From positions 11,786,152-11,850,151 of the forward strand of contig NC_067197.1 in the NCBI RefSeq assembly GCF_000699445.3: a stretch of 64,000 bases of DNA, written 5' to 3'. Each line of letters opens with the position of its first letter. The first letter of the stretch is position 1. This stretch comes from Schistosoma haematobium. Lineage: Eukaryota > Platyhelminthes > Trematoda > Strigeidida > Schistosomatidae. A program made the translations under genes and the position numbers. Of the stretch, positions 1 through 12,197 are shown piece after piece. A model generated the notes under the pieces. That model ran no database searches, was not told the DNA's origin, and saw only the letters and a list, made by a program, of their open reading frames with translations.

Positions 1-249
1 CTACATTTCTTTTGACTGATCATTGTACTCTTAATTTACTTGACTCTAAAAGTTCCTGACTTCCAACGTAAACGTTCAGAACTACCATTGATTGAAGTGA
101 TTTTTATAGAAATGTCGTCACTTAAATAGACTTTTTTTAGTGAAGAATTGAAGCTTACTGTAGAACTAATAGAAGTAACTCAACAGTTCATCGAATCACA
201 TTTGTTTTTTTCCTTAACTGAATAAAGTATTTTTTTTGGTATTTCACAG

Positions 250-502
250 ATGTATATTGGCTACAGATATGTCACGTCATAATGAAATATTAGATGAATT
301 TAATCGTCAAGTTTTGACTGATTTAAACGCTGCATGGGAAATTGATCCAAATACAAAAAAACCTACATGGGTTATGAATAAAATACAAAAAGATCTTGTT
401 ATGGTCATTATTTTGAAAATATCTGATATATCTAATGAAGCACGTCCTTTAAATGTTGCTGGCCCATGGATAAATCGATTATTAGCGGAATTTTTTCATC
501 AA
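250..502 (+). CDS. PDE9A: PDE9-like exon (metal-site segment)
   Basis: The acceptor is ttcacag at 243-249 and the donor gtaaat at 503. The exon encodes [17 protein letters not shown], then [10 protein letters not shown] with a conserved metal-coordinating Asp, then LLAEFFHQ. The segment between DEF and the DISNE motif looks longer than in mammalian PDE9A and contains a lysine-rich loop. Confidence 0.92.
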
Positions 503-3500
503 GTAAATTTAATTGCTACTAAATTAATTTAATTAATTAATTAATTAAAATTTTTTTTCTATTTTTATGTTGTTTCTTTAACATAACGGCTGTCTAGTGT
601 TTCCAGGTTTTCCATAATTGTCTAGTGTCACTTGACTCCTGATCACAACCATTAAAGAAAGAAAAGGAAAACGTTTTGCGCAATGAATTTTACCAAGGAA
701 ATCTTGTTTCTTTAACATAACGGCCATCTAGTTCTTCCAGGTTTTCCATAGTGGTCTAGCTTCACTTGACAAATAACCCATTCATTTTCACTTACAGAAA
801 AAAACTGAGATTTTAGACATTGATTGAAACTTTTGCTTATAACATTGAATATCATTTAAAGAGATTGTTCTATTCACCAACTGTTATTAGCTTAATAATA
901 TGAAAAAGTAAATCGTTATTTCAATCTAATTTGGTACACTTCAGAAGTGTGTTGCCACAATCTTATATATTTAAGTCATAATCGTGATTATGGTACCTTT
1001 AAATTGATTTTTTTAATAAGTTATTGGTTCATATTTTGAATAAGTCTTTTGATCGACTATTAGACACTGACTTTCTAGTTGTTTACTATTTCTCAGATGA
1101 GTTCTGCTTTACAGTCTCAGATAGAAAACAGAAGGTGAGGAATATGGAAGGAGCTTTGTTTCGAGGATTACTTTATATGAGACAGAGAATAAATTTGGCT
1201 TCTTAGAAACATGCTAAAATTAAGAAGAAATCTGATAATTATTGGATTTGAATAATCCAGACATAATTAGTTATTTTCCAGATTTCTCTTGTACGTTTCT
1301 GAAGAACACTGTTCTATCGGAGTATTTTTACCATTATTCCTGATTTTTTGATGAAGCTTTCGAAGAATTACTGAGGTTCTCTAACAATTTTCTATTTCAA
1401 CCATCTTATCATAGTTTAACAGTAAACTACTTTCCAAAATTTGTGACGTTTCTTAATGAGTCAGGAAATATTTAAATAGTACATAATTAAGCTAAACATT
1501 GTCCCATGTGAAGAATTACCCACCGAAGACAATGGAAAATGATCACGTCCGATTAAAGTTAGACTTTTATGCCAGGTTTTCAATGATTGTATGACCGACT
1601 TATAATTGATATGAAATTTAACTATCTCCATGTCTTTATGACTACATAACTATGGGTTATCGATTATGTTACAGACAATAATATTGTACTCTGATTTTAT
1701 CTACGTGTCACTTATTTAGAATAAAAGAAAATAACGTGACTTTATCAATATTATTATATACTTCATAAGTAATCTTTAAATGTAATTATTTCGAGAATAC
1801 AAGTAATCAAGTACAGATTTATGTAGTCAGTTTCGTATCATTCTTTTGATGTATGAATATTTGATACGATCCAACTGTATACATCGAATTAGATGAAGCA
1901 GCATTTGAATTGGTCAATCAGTCAATGGTTGGAAGTTAATCAAATTGATTTTTCATATGCCACTAATTCATTCAATTTTTAAACACTTACATCCACATTA
2001 TAACTTTGTTACTATGTCCTTTTTTATTCCACTTATAATTTATTATTTAAATGATTTGTCTATTTCAATGAATGATAATTAATTTTCCCAGGTAATCATT
2101 TATGAGTGTTGATTACATTCTTTAAAAAAAAAGAAAGAAATAATCAAATTGTATTAGTGTTTGGCGTTTTTTTAGCAAGTTAGTTTTCTACGGGATGGGG
2201 TTGCTAACCTCATACCCAACCCTCCTCCTTTATCCGGGCTCGGGATCGGCATTAGCCCTTGAGGGGCTCCAGGCAGAGTTAAATCATATTAGATTACTAC
2301 AATATTTTTTATCATTGATTCTTTTAGTAAAACGTTACAAAGTCAATATAATTCATTTTGTCGTTAGGGTATAAGATTTAAATATGTGCATTATATACTC
2401 ATATGATCAATAATAAATTGAATAATACTGATTATGTAACAAATTCAAATGCTTTATAGATAAATATAACAGTTTTACTTATGAAATTGTTCATAATTAT
2501 CGATTATCTCACTATAACTTTGATGTTTGTTATATATTATTTTCATTTTCTATGATAATGTAATTACAATGTAATCATTAGTCTAAATAATTGAACCGTG
2601 TTTCTAAAACTGTTGGGGACGTTAGATCTCCAGAACTCACCTGGAAAAGGACCTAATTATGTAATTTTATTCAGAAAATTTAAAATTTCTTTGTTTTCGC
2701 GCCATAAACTCTCCTTTCACCTTCAGGTCGTATTTCCCACTTGGGAGAATCTTAAACGCTATTGATCCGTTGTGTCTTTTAGTATGCTATTTTGTAACGC
2801 TTCCCAAGGACGGTTTTGTGCTGTATATATACGTTTTGATTTGTGTCTGTTGTTATCGCTCGTGCTTCTAGCTTTTTACGGAATATACTTAACCGTTCGG
2901 ACTTTGACTTCTGTCTATAGTTAGCGGGGCTAGAACGCAATAGAATAGCTAGTTCATTGGTCTTTGATCATAAGTATTTGTTCCGTTCGCAGTCTAAGTG
3001 AACTGGTAACCGCTTCAAACTTAGCAAAAACACTAGAATCTATCATTATCGACTAAATAGATCTTGAACTGTGTGTATTCTTGTCTTTTTTCTTGATTTC
3101 TATTATTAGTATTATTATTACGTTTGATTATTGTAATACAAACATGATGGTTCATTTATTACATTTACATTATAATTTAATGTTAGCTTATTCATTCTAT
3201 ATTCCTTCTTCATTTGCAAACGTGAGATAGAAGTTGGACAACATTATCAAACTCATATTTACACTATATTATCTAGTATTATGGTTCTTCTATTATATCG
3301 ATATGTTAATTCATCGTTCCTATTTCCTCATTGGAATTACTACTTCATATATATGTATATATATGGGAGAACCAATTTAATTTTCCTTAGAAAACTACAG
3401 AGTTCTTTGGTAAAATATGACAATCATACATCAAATACTTCATATGTAAATCTATCATCAACTGTCTTTTATATCCTTCATTATTTTTCTAGTTCCTTTC

Positions 3501-6500
3501 TGTTCCTCTTTCTGTTTTCTCCAATTCTTAACCTTCTTTTGACAGGTATGTTTGTCGATATAAATAGCCTACGCCATATATATAACTGTACGGCTTGACA
3601 CTTAATCCATTTCATACACATAGTTCCTTTTATTATGTTGAAAAGATCAAGAACAAAGATTCTAGCTGAACAGCATGAATTCATTTTACTTCTTTTAGTT
3701 CTCATCAGCTGCTTACAACCTGTAATACCTAAAAATCATAATTATGTAATGAGTTTAAATTACTTACATGAAACAGTTTAATCGGGAGTTATGTTGAAGA
3801 CATATTAGTATAGCAAGAATGTAAATAAATTTACTTGTCGAATCGTTTGCCCTAGCGGCGCGAGGTGATAAAGGGACCTGAGAAGTGTTAGTCTGGGAGA
3901 TAAGAGAGGTATTAGGAGGTGTAGGAAGGATTTGAATGTGACCAACTTTGTCTCGTGTGCTGTTACGGGTATGAGGGCTGATGTCACTTCCTGGCTGCCC
4001 ACACCGTGGAAGGGTATTTCTTGAGGAACCTGAAAAGGAAATTGGATTAGTGTTGGTCTTGACGACCTGGGAGCGTGACCGCAGAGCCCAAGGGACAACT
4101 GCTTGAGGCCGGTCGCGCACGGTCTTCTTGTGGGAGGTTTTTTACGTGTTAGCTCCGTTCTTCAAAGGGCCTTATCTCCGGGGACGGAAATCCGTGAGGT
4201 AAGGTGAGGTGTGACACTTTTAGGGTCGACCTTTTCTAATCCCTTCCTTCCTTGTAAGAAGGCAGCATAGCTGCAGATGCTGGTTGTCCAAGGGAAACAC
4301 CTTACTGCTGTCACACCCCTCTACAGTCAGCAGCACGACTTCGCCTTCAGACCTTGAGTTGATGATTTTAGTCTTACCGTTCTCCAATCGACCTGCCTGG
4401 CATGGTAGAACCTACAGGAACATATGTTCCAGCCAATATAGCTCGGTTGGGTCATCACGATAGGCAAGCCCAACCACCGCGTCAAGGTAGCAGCTACGGT
4501 CGGGAAATAAATTTACTAGACTGAATATGTAAAAGAAAAGTCTACAGCATTGATTGTGACAACAGTTCAAACGGTTAGAAACAATTGATTACATAATAAG
4601 TAATCGATGATAGGAATAAAATGAGTAAGGTTCAGTTATATCCATTAATAATATGAACGTTTCTTTATATTTTCTTTTTCCTAAAATTTTACTTTATAGA
4701 GTGATTATGAAAAACTTGTTGGTCTTCCAGTTGCTCCATTTATGGATCGACATAAAGTGACTAAATCAGCCAGTCAATGCGGTTTTATTCGTTTTGTTAT
4801 TTTGCCTCTATTCGAATCGTTAGCTAAATTATTACCAGAAGTTAAAGTAAGTTTTTTGTATAGAATAAAACAGATAAACTGTCAATCATTTATTATCTAT
4901 TATGATTGTCAACTGATAAACTGATGTTCTTTACGTCAATATTCGATTATTCCATGAAATAAGTTTTGTTTTTTCAAAATGATTCAGAATTCAAGTTGAA
5001 ATTCAATAAGAGATAAAATATTGTTACTAATATAAAGAATAATCATCTAAAAAGTGTTTGGAATAATTTTTAGAACTGAGTGGTATTACGAACTGACTTA
5101 AGCTTGCGATTCATTGAAAAACATGAAGCATTGAATAGCTGATCTATCGGTAGTGATGCACACCTGTGACGCCATCACTAGGGATCGAACCCAGACCTTT
5201 TGATCTCGCGGCGAACGCCCGATCTTTAAACAATTAAGCCGGTGTAGAAGTCTAATTTCGATCATTTAGCGAGTTTGTGGAGCGGATAATTATCTCACAA
5301 GCTACATGGATGGATCCCTTTGATCATGGCCTCTCACTTGAATTCTAGAGTAATACCTAGAATTTCGTACTGGTGATCACATGGTCATAATCAATAAAGA
5401 CGTGAAGCAATTACCCACCGAAGACAGTGAATTACTCAAAATTGTATGGTTCAAATGTTCATTCGCGATACCAAAGTTCTTGGTTTCGATCTTCGGTCTG
5501 ACCGTGTATGATCACCAGTCTGAAATGTCTTACTACTACAAAAAAACTTTTCAGTGCATCCTGGTTTTGACGGATGTCTAATTAAGGTCAGTTCTTGAAA
5601 TTTTTAACATTTAATAATCACCAGAACTTTTGTAATGATCATTTAAAAAGACAATACTGTCAAATTTCTATTAGCATTGAACATATTTATATGGCTTAGA
5701 TCAGCAGCTATAATGAATCTTTGTGAGACACTGGTCCGTGATTTTCCAATATTGGTTAGTCTTATTTGAGAACCTGTGAATACAAAATAATAATGTTAAG
5801 TGATATTTTAGGTCATTATTGATAAATTTACATACTTTATAGAAGCATAAAGATTCAGACAAACAAAGAAATTATGATCTTAGAACGAATATTTTTGAAA
5901 ACAACTTAAATAGATCAGTTAAAAATAAGAAGAACTTAATATAACTAATCAGGGATAAATTATAGATGTATTTGTGTGATTGTTATAGGTCTCTCAGCTT
6001 TGTCAACATGACTTTCTAATTATGTATCCTTAACGTTTCGAAAAGTCCATCAAAGCAACCTGGATCCGGTCTAATTAATATTCAGAAGTGTTGTGAACCA
6101 ATTGATTGTTTGTCCCCAGATAACAACTTATATCAAAGTTGTTATCGATCTTACTGTTTTATTTTTCCGGGTGTTGAACTTCTACCGGGAGATTCGCTTG
6201 TTGACTTAGAATATGACGATGACATAGTTCTATTTGGTGAAGACTCTGACAAAATACAAGGTCTTCTGACCACAATAAGCAACAATGCAAGCATGTTCCG
6301 GATGCGATTCTCCTCATCGAAATGCAAAATGTTACTTCTGTAATGGGTTGCATCGATACCCGAATTAATGATAAGGAGTGAAGTAGTTGAACGTGTCGAC
6401 CACTTCACTTATCTCGGAAGTCTCATCATACCTTGTGGTTTGGTGTGTGACAAAATTTCAGCACGGATATAGAAGGCTCGACTAGCTTTTGCCAACTTCC

Positions 6501-9500
6501 GTCATTTATGCCGTAGGTAAGATATTTGTCTACCAAACAATGAACGAGTTTACTGAGAGACAGTTCGTTCTGTCCTACTTCATGACAGTAAAACATGGCC
6601 GGTAAGAGTAGAGGATATTCGTAGGTTACTAGCATTTGATCATTGGTGCCTTCGAAGCATTGTTCATATATCTTGGGACCACCGAGTAAATAATGTAGTT
6701 GTTAAGAAACGGGTACTAGGTGAGGATGGCAGATAAATTGATGGAGTAGCGAAACCTGATCAGTTGAGATGGCTGGAACACGTGTTACTTATGCCCAACT
6801 ACCGACTGCCAAGACGTGCAATGATTCATGGTGTAGGAGTAGGTTGTAAGAAAGCTAGGAATGGCCAGATCCAAACATGGCACAAATCCATTAAGTCACT
6901 GACAAGTGGACTGAGTCATGTTAGTAGGTGTAGACTACATGGTTGGGAACCGCGAGATGATAGCAACCGATGCTTAGAGACGTTGAATGACATGGCTGAA
7001 AACCGTTTGTAATGACGTAGGTGCATCCACTCTTTGTGTTCTCCCAAATTCCAATCTTCTGAATTCTTCATGTCCCTTTCTTTTTTATTCTCTTTCCGAA
7101 TTTATTTCACTGGATTATACTCATTGAATAACATCTTCAAACCCTGATGTTTCCGATTACTTCTTATAGTTTTACTACCTCTACCACTATAGGATTTGAA
7201 TGGACAACCGCGTGTCTGTGCTAATGTGGTATAACAACTCAAACTGATGTACGTACGTACTGACGAAGTTCTACGTTGTTACTGACTGGCTGACTGTTTT
7301 ATTTTTTTAATCGTATCTCACAATGTGATTCATTATAGTTTGCAAATATTACCATTCATGCATGTTCAGTTAGCTTTTCATTGTTTAAGAAACAAAAACA
7401 TAAATGTTTTCATAAATTATTCAATATTACTGAATTCCTACTTGATAACTGGTATATGACAAAGTATAAGATTAGCAATTCTTTTTTTTTTTTTCAATAT
7501 GTGAAATGGTTTTCATCTGTTATTAAATCTAGTTGAGAAACCAAGTATTTCTTTGTTTTCTTTTGTACTTTTGAAGTACTTGTATTGATTATTAATGTGA
7601 AAACACATTGATCAAAAGTGTTATAATGAAAGTTTAATGATGTGTACTTTACTAGCCTAAATGAAATCTTTTCTTTTTCATTAAAATTCTATTAATTGGA
7701 TAGTCTATTAATGATATTTGGGGTTTTTTGTAAGTACTACTTCTAAAATCAGTTGAATAGTATATGTAGTGTAAAGAAAAGCAATTCAAAATTGAGAATA
7801 TAATGTGAGACTTGTGAGGATAGTTCACGGGTGAACTTGAGGAAGCTCTGCTCAGCTCAGAAAGACCTGAAGATATTCCATTTAATCATCGTTTGGAGGA
7901 ATATTCCAGAATCCCTACGTGTAGCTTTCCTATTGGACAGATGATAATAACTCCCTGTGTGCGGATTGGATAACTATAATGATGATTTCGTTTTTACGAA
8001 AAACTATAAATACCTGGCAGTTTTATATCATAATTGACACTATTTGGAATAACATTTATGTACTACCTTTGAGCGATGCTAAAGGGACTTTGAGAGTGTC
8101 CACCTAATAATTAAGACCAAATGAATATTATGAACCTGTGTGAGGAGTTAGAATTATGATTTACAGTTGATGATTAAGGTTATAAATTAGATTTAGGGTT
8201 TTCATCACGAACTGATATCAGCTATAATACCAAAACTCTATTTAGCCAAGTTTCGCACCAAAATCCAAGACCTGTTATTTTATAACTGATTGGTTCGCCC
8301 ATAAACTACAGTCTCGCCGAATGTAACTTTTAGGCTTTTGCACTATATTTATATGTCACTTATTTCGGATAGTTGATATACATTTGTATGTTGCTCAAAA
8401 CGCAGTAATGCAGGTAGTATATATTCAGTCCTGCAACTTTTGATTGTTTATAACTGACAACTAGATACTACCCTCAAGTTATTACTCCAAGCTTGGTGAA
8501 CTTACTGGTCAGAAGCTCATCTTTCATTTTCGATCGAGATCCACTCATCTATATTGCTACAGAGCATTTGCATTATAGTTGATATCAGTTCGTAATGAAA
8601 ACTTAAGACTAAACTCTTACTCATAATCTTAAATATCTAACCTTAATCAGGAACACTGTGCAAATTCATCAAAACTAATTTGGGCTTCTTTTAGTGTTCA
8701 GGAAAACAGATAATCCTTAAGGACGAATATATATGCAATTTCTGCCTCTCACATCGACAGTTAGCTGTAGATGATTTGAAAAAAACTTACCAATTATATA
8801 AAATCTTCTTATATTTAGTATATCATTGAATGTTTTTTTTGTAAACTAGTTATTTCACAGAAGGTACTTTTTGATTAGTTAAAAATTGTCTGGAAACTGT
8901 TTGAGTTTGTTTTAAATTCACTTCTATACTATAATCATAACATAATTACATTCATTTTGTGCAACTCAAGAAGGCTATTGTTTTGTCGGTGAGACTATAA
9001 TTTATGGACGATCTTTCAGTGACGCTGAAGTGACCTTGAGAGTGAACAACTACTAATTAGGACTAGATGAGGGTTATAAATCAGTTGGAATTCTCATTTA
9101 CAGCTGATGGTTTGGGTTAAAAATTAGATTTAGGGTTTTCATCACGAATTAACATCAGCTATAATGCCAAAACTCTATTTAACCAAATGTATGGATGAAT
9201 TCCGCGCCCAAATTCGTGTCTTGTTACCTTGTATCTGATTGGTTCGTCCATAAATTATAGTCTCACCGTTTTGTCTCTCAAATTGCTTGGTGAATAAAAA
9301 TTAGACTGTATTCTATTATAAATTGACTGTTTCACAAGTGACTAATTTTTAAAATTTACCAATGTAGCTAGTTCATTTTACATTAATCGTTTAGAAAGCT
9401 ACAATTTTTATTAAGGATATTTTATAGAGTTTGTTGGACCTGAAGGTAATCTTTATCAAGAGCTAATTTCTCATAACCAATTAGTGATAACCATAGAATA

Positions 9501-9823
9501 TAGCTGACAACGTCTGGTTGTAAACTTTTTAAAAGTAGATACACCCAAGATCCTATCATGGAGTGATTTCAATATATGCAACCTTCACAGTAATTATGTT
9601 AAATTTACCAAAGGAATGTCTTCTATATTCAATAAAACTTTGTTCTTGTTTTCTATCTTACTAGCCAATTATTGTTCAACCGGCCTTAGAACAATTGGCC
9701 TACTATACAGACTTACAAAATAACGAAGAAAAGAAAACCAATACTGATAATCAGAAATCAAATAATAATGAACATCAAAGTGATAATAATGATAATCAAG
9801 ACAAAAAAGAACATAACAAATGA
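250..9823 (+). CDS. PDE9A: PDE9-family cyclic nucleotide phosphodiesterase, 3' part (three exons)
   Basis: Joined exons 250-502, 4700-4846 and 9665-9823 encode about 186 residues of the C-terminal half of a class I PDE catalytic domain. What is seen: [10 protein letters not shown], the metal-site segment [22 protein letters not shown], then [14 protein letters not shown] and [11 protein letters not shown], which holds the invariant purine-binding Gln, and a Ser/Asn/Asp/Lys-rich hydrophilic tail ending KEHNK-stop. The VAPFMDR and QxGFI spacing fits PDE9, which hydrolyses cGMP, better than other PDE families. Exon 2 and 3 junctions are phase 0; the first base of exon 1 finishes a codon begun in an upstream exon outside the window. 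The two HNxxH/HD metal-binding segments must lie upstream. A receptor guanylate cyclase follows 7.5 kb downstream on the same strand. Substrate preference is inferred from family; the PDE fold itself is clear. Confidence 0.92.
585..775 (+). repeat. Two tandem 3' ends of the tRNA/hammerhead retroposon
   Basis: Two blocks, about 570-650 and 702-775, each start with tttctttaacataacgg and continue into the arm sequence ttccaggttttccat...tggtctag seen in every hammerhead retroposon here. The hammerhead core is missing from both. The two blocks are about 132 bp apart and share the same upstream 18 bases, so they are a tandem duplication rather than two insertions. Confidence 0.7.
1505..1580 (+). 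repeat. Old fragment of the hammerhead-retroposon linker
   Basis: The string aattacccaccgaagacaat followed by gattaaagttagac matches the linker that lies 5' of the tRNA-like part in better copies, for example 31465-31540. No tRNA-like or ribozyme part is recognisable. Confidence 0.4.
2165..2290 (+). mobile_element. RTE-like non-LTR retrotransposon fragment (5' region)
   Basis: A short GC-rich island in AT-rich intron contains ttctacgggatggggttgct, caaccctcctcctttatccg and ggctcgggatcggcattag. I associate this wording with the 5' part of RTE-clade (SR2-like) schistosome elements, from memory. It has no ORF and no tail. Confidence 0.45.
3385..3605 (+). repeat. 280-bp dispersed repeat, diverged copy
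   Basis: It shares its layout with the copies at 26645-26920, 27035-27325, 44305-44577 and 52745-53000: aaattac/gtaaaat start, a C/T-rich middle with ttcctttctgttcctctt, and a tail gtcgatataaatagc. Its class is unknown. Confidence 0.55.
3823..4517. mobile_element. 669-bp GC-rich insertion with 13-bp target duplication
   Basis: The insert at 3836-4504 is bounded by exact direct repeats aaataaatttact at 3823-3835 and 4505-4517. Such a long duplication fits target-primed (LINE-type) insertion. The insert is much more GC-rich than its surroundings and resembles what I remember of the untranslated 5' portion of schistosome RTE-type elements: ggtaaggtgaggtgtgacac, ggcatggtagaacctacagg, tgggtcatcacgataggcaa. 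It has no convincing ORF and no A-rich or microsatellite tail, so it may be a non-autonomous derivative. Confidence 0.65.
4700..4846 (+). CDS. PDE9A: PDE9-like exon (invariant glutamine segment)
   Basis: The acceptor is actttatag and the donor gtaagt. The exon has 49 codons in phase 0 from [10 protein letters not shown] to LLPEVK. It contains [20 protein letters not shown], with the Gln that contacts the purine and the Phe of the nucleotide clamp in the GFIRF part. Confidence 0.92.
5120..5600. repeat. Diverged pair of tRNA/hammerhead retroposon halves
   Basis: A minus-sense tRNA-like part lies at about 5188-5232 (gggatcgaacccagacct ... aattaagccgg). A plus-sense linker, tRNA-like and ribozyme remnant lies at about 5395-5590 (caattacccaccgaagacag, then gatcttcggtctgaccgtgt). 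Both are heavily mutated. The head-to-head layout is the same as in the better-preserved fold-back copies. Confidence 0.5.
6110..7296 (+). mobile_element. CR1-like non-LTR retrotransposon, 3' part of RT ORF, degenerate
   Basis: Conceptual translation shows an RT active-site block [13 protein letters not shown] (around 6210), then HFTYLGSLI (about 6401), and the typical non-LTR C-terminus: [37 protein letters not shown] and [12 protein letters not shown], ending at 7012. Stops and frameshifts break the frame, for example the TAG at the start of atatagaagg near 6468. It ends in a short ctgactggctgactg tail, a CR1-like habit. The clade is inferred; the non-LTR identity is clear. A near-identical copy lies at 18310-19473. 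Confidence 0.8.
8035..8318. mobile_element. MITE copy C (degenerate left end)
   Basis: The internal sequence tttgagcgatgct...gatgattaaggttataaat...ttttcatcacgaactgatatcagctataat and the right end cataaactacagtctcgcc match the MITE at 8988-9267. The left inverted repeat is mutated, so its border is approximate. Confidence 0.65.
8570..8660. mobile_element. Partial inverted MITE fragment
   Basis: The string tatagttgatatcagttcgt followed by aatgaaaactt and ctaaccttaatcag is the reverse complement of the MITE interior, lying between copies C and A. Confidence 0.5.
8988..9267. mobile_element. MITE copy A with 8-bp target duplication
   Basis: A 280-bp element with terminal inverted repeats: ggtgagactataatttatgg at the left and its complement ccataaattatagtctcacc at the right. 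It is flanked by identical 8-bp repeats gttttgtc at 8980-8987 and 9268-9275. It has no ORF. The 8-bp duplication and GG-start ends fit Merlin (known in schistosomes) or hAT; the superfamily is inferred. Confidence 0.85.
9665..9823 (+). CDS. PDE9A: PDE9-like terminal exon
   Basis: The acceptor is cttactag. The reading frame runs [20 protein letters not shown] and then a low-complexity Asn/Asp/Lys/Gln tail to TGA at 9821-9823. Phase 0 matches the previous exon. The tail is not conserved in the family. A possible poly(A) signal, aataaa, lies at 10002-10007, with two more at 10527-10540. Confidence 0.8.
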   Translation, partial: PIIVQPALEQLAYYTDLQNNEEKKTNTDNQKSNNNEHQSDNNDNQDKKEHNK

Positions 9824-11726
9824 AATATGATTACTTCGAATGAGTCTACTGATCCTGGACAACTTCCAAGCATAAAGTTTTTCTTTATCGTTACTTTCAT
9901 TACAGTTGATGATTATTTCATTGTGTCAGTTTAACCATTGAATAGCCGGATATTTCAGTGTTCATGTTTACTGTGGCGAAAAGACTTTTTTTCCCAATAA
10001 CAATAAACACGTTTACAAATCATTTCAGGTAAATTATCAAGAAATGTACTAATTTTCATTTTGGTGTTAATGTTGATATTTTTTAACGTTATATTGTAAA
10101 TTAGATGAGTACCTCCTCAGAGGTTCTTTGACTGAATCCCTCGGTCATATCTCTCACCCAAATAATCGCTTTTGCTCAATATCTGTATTATTACACCCTC
10201 GGATGATATATATATGCAGAGATCAGAAATTGATTATTGTAAATTAGCTTTTCAAAGAATCTGATATTTATATTTTGAAGTCTACAATTAGTTTTACTTT
10301 AAACGAATAAGTTGTATACAAACTGATCTATTTTTAAAAAACAATAATATACTTCTGTTTTTCGACTGTGTACATTAACCTTTCAGCCTTAATCATCAAT
10401 ATATTCTATTTCATTTTGAATCAACTAAACATTTTAGGATACGTTTTCATATTACTTTATTATAAATAAGTAAGCAAAAACAGTGCACTTAAATTTTCTT
10501 TCTCATTGGAGCACTTTTTTATTATTAATAAATGAATAAAGATCTTTAATAATCTCTAACTCTATATTTCTTCTTATCTCTACAATTAATTCTACAATCT
10601 ATATAGTGATAACAGATCTGTTATCTTTGTATTTATTATTTTATAAAACATTACGATTGTTTTATGACATACATTCGCTTATTATGTTTTGTGTTTTATT
10701 AAGCATATAGAGACTATAAAATATTATTGATGAAAATATTTATTAACTCAATCCAGCTGTAATTTTAGTCTTTTCCTTTTCTCCGTTTATACAAATTACA
10801 ACCACCTTGTGTGTTTTTTTTGTCATTCTCTTTTTGTACTCTTCTTTCATCAATATTTTTCATTCTTGTATTTTTAATATTTAAACAGGCAATAAGTTAT
10901 AATCTTTTATGAGTAAGACATAAATCAATGAAGTATTGTGTATTCCATTCATAATGATATCTTTTTTATGTTAATATATTGTACTTATGAAAATAGAATG
11001 GAGCTGAATCTTTTTCAATCTACTGCTTATATAGGATTCTTCAATCTAATTATTCTATTATGTTCATATTTGTTTGTTTGTTTGTTTTAATTGTTTATTG
11101 GAATAAAAGCATTCCTTAATTGTTAAATAAGACATTGTAAGTGTTTTGTTTTGTCTATTGTTAACATCTATTCAGTATGCGATTGTTTCTTCTTTCTCTT
11201 TTTTTTTTTCGTTGTTTATTTTAAAATATGCACTCAGAAAACAGAAATCTGTATGTTGTTCCTTCTTCTTCACTTTTTTGTATTGAAATTTTTAAAAGAA
11301 AATAATGTTTGCTTTTTTATACGATGATTATAGTACAGTGAAGTTTTACTGCCTCTATTCTTATTAATTAATGATACCTTCTATGTTGATGTTTTCATTA
11401 CTATTTATTCTATCTATCTATCTATTTTATTGTTGTCCATAATGTTGGGTTGTTTTGTTTGTTTGTGTTTTTTATATCTACATGCCTTTTAATGATCTTT
11501 TTGTGTGTTTGTTGTACTTTTGTTATTTTTTTTCAAATATTGTAAGCTTCTTTTATACAATTTGCAACTGAATACTCATATATATATATATATATAGATG
11601 ATTGTTACTTCAGTTGTATGTAATTATTGTCTACATGAAATTAGAATATATTAATAAGAAGACAGTTACTTGGTATTGAAGTTTAAATGTGCTTATTAAA
11701 TTCGTTAGATATAAATTCAATTAAGT

Positions 11727-12197
11727 TGTCTAGTGACTGGTGCTATGTCGAATTGACATAGTCTATTCTAGCTTCTGGATAAATCAACTTGTTCAACTTC
11801 TTATCAAGTTATATTTTGATCTTGTTAATGATACGGTTATTAACTTTAACTGGTTTTATGTAAGTGGATGTAGGTATATTTCATATCTTACTCATCACAT
11901 GTCTGTAGCTTATTTTTGTCTGACTATAAATATTGGTTAATGCTTGATCAAATCGAATTGGCTCATATGCCTACTTTATTGAGCGTCGTTTCGATTCGTA
12001 CATTTTTATTTGCATCACCGATTGTTTGTCTGGATCAACAATTGTATGAAATACACCTATTCAAAATTGATTCTCGTATTTGACTAATATAATTCCGTTA
12101 TTTAAGTCGAAAATTATATACGACGACTGGTGATATGTATATTTCGATAACAAGTAGCACACGATCAAATCGGAGTCAGATTTAAGGCCAGTAAAAT
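11727..12197 (+). mobile_element. LTR-like repeat (probable solo LTR), diverged
   Basis: It shares the order of landmarks seen in four other copies: a tgt-start, ttctagcttctgga, cttgttaatgatac, catcacatgtctgtag, a TATA-like ctataaatattgg, ttctcgtatttgacta, aattccgttattt and cagtaaaa at the end. No gag or pol ORF is near, so a solo LTR is the likely reading. Confidence 0.55.

Larger units (their letters stand above)
503..4699. other. PDE9 intron with repeats
   Basis: This intron holds two hammerhead-retroposon 3' ends (585-775), an RTE-like 5' fragment (about 2165-2285), one copy of a 280-bp dispersed repeat (3385-3605) and a 669-bp TSD-flanked insertion (3836-4504). I see nothing I can name in 776-1490, 1625-2160 or 2290-3380 beyond AT-rich intron sequence. 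Confidence 0.7.
4847..9664. other. PDE9 intron with repeats
   Basis: This intron contains diverged hammerhead-retroposon pieces (5120-5600), a CR1-like element (6110-7296) and a MITE cluster (8035-9267). I see nothing nameable in 5600-6100, 7300-8030 or 9270-9660. Confidence 0.7.

Noticed and set aside
3764..4120. Minus-strand open frames of 97 and 118 codons
   Set aside because: They lie in the GC-rich TSD-flanked insertion, overlap each other and show no domain.
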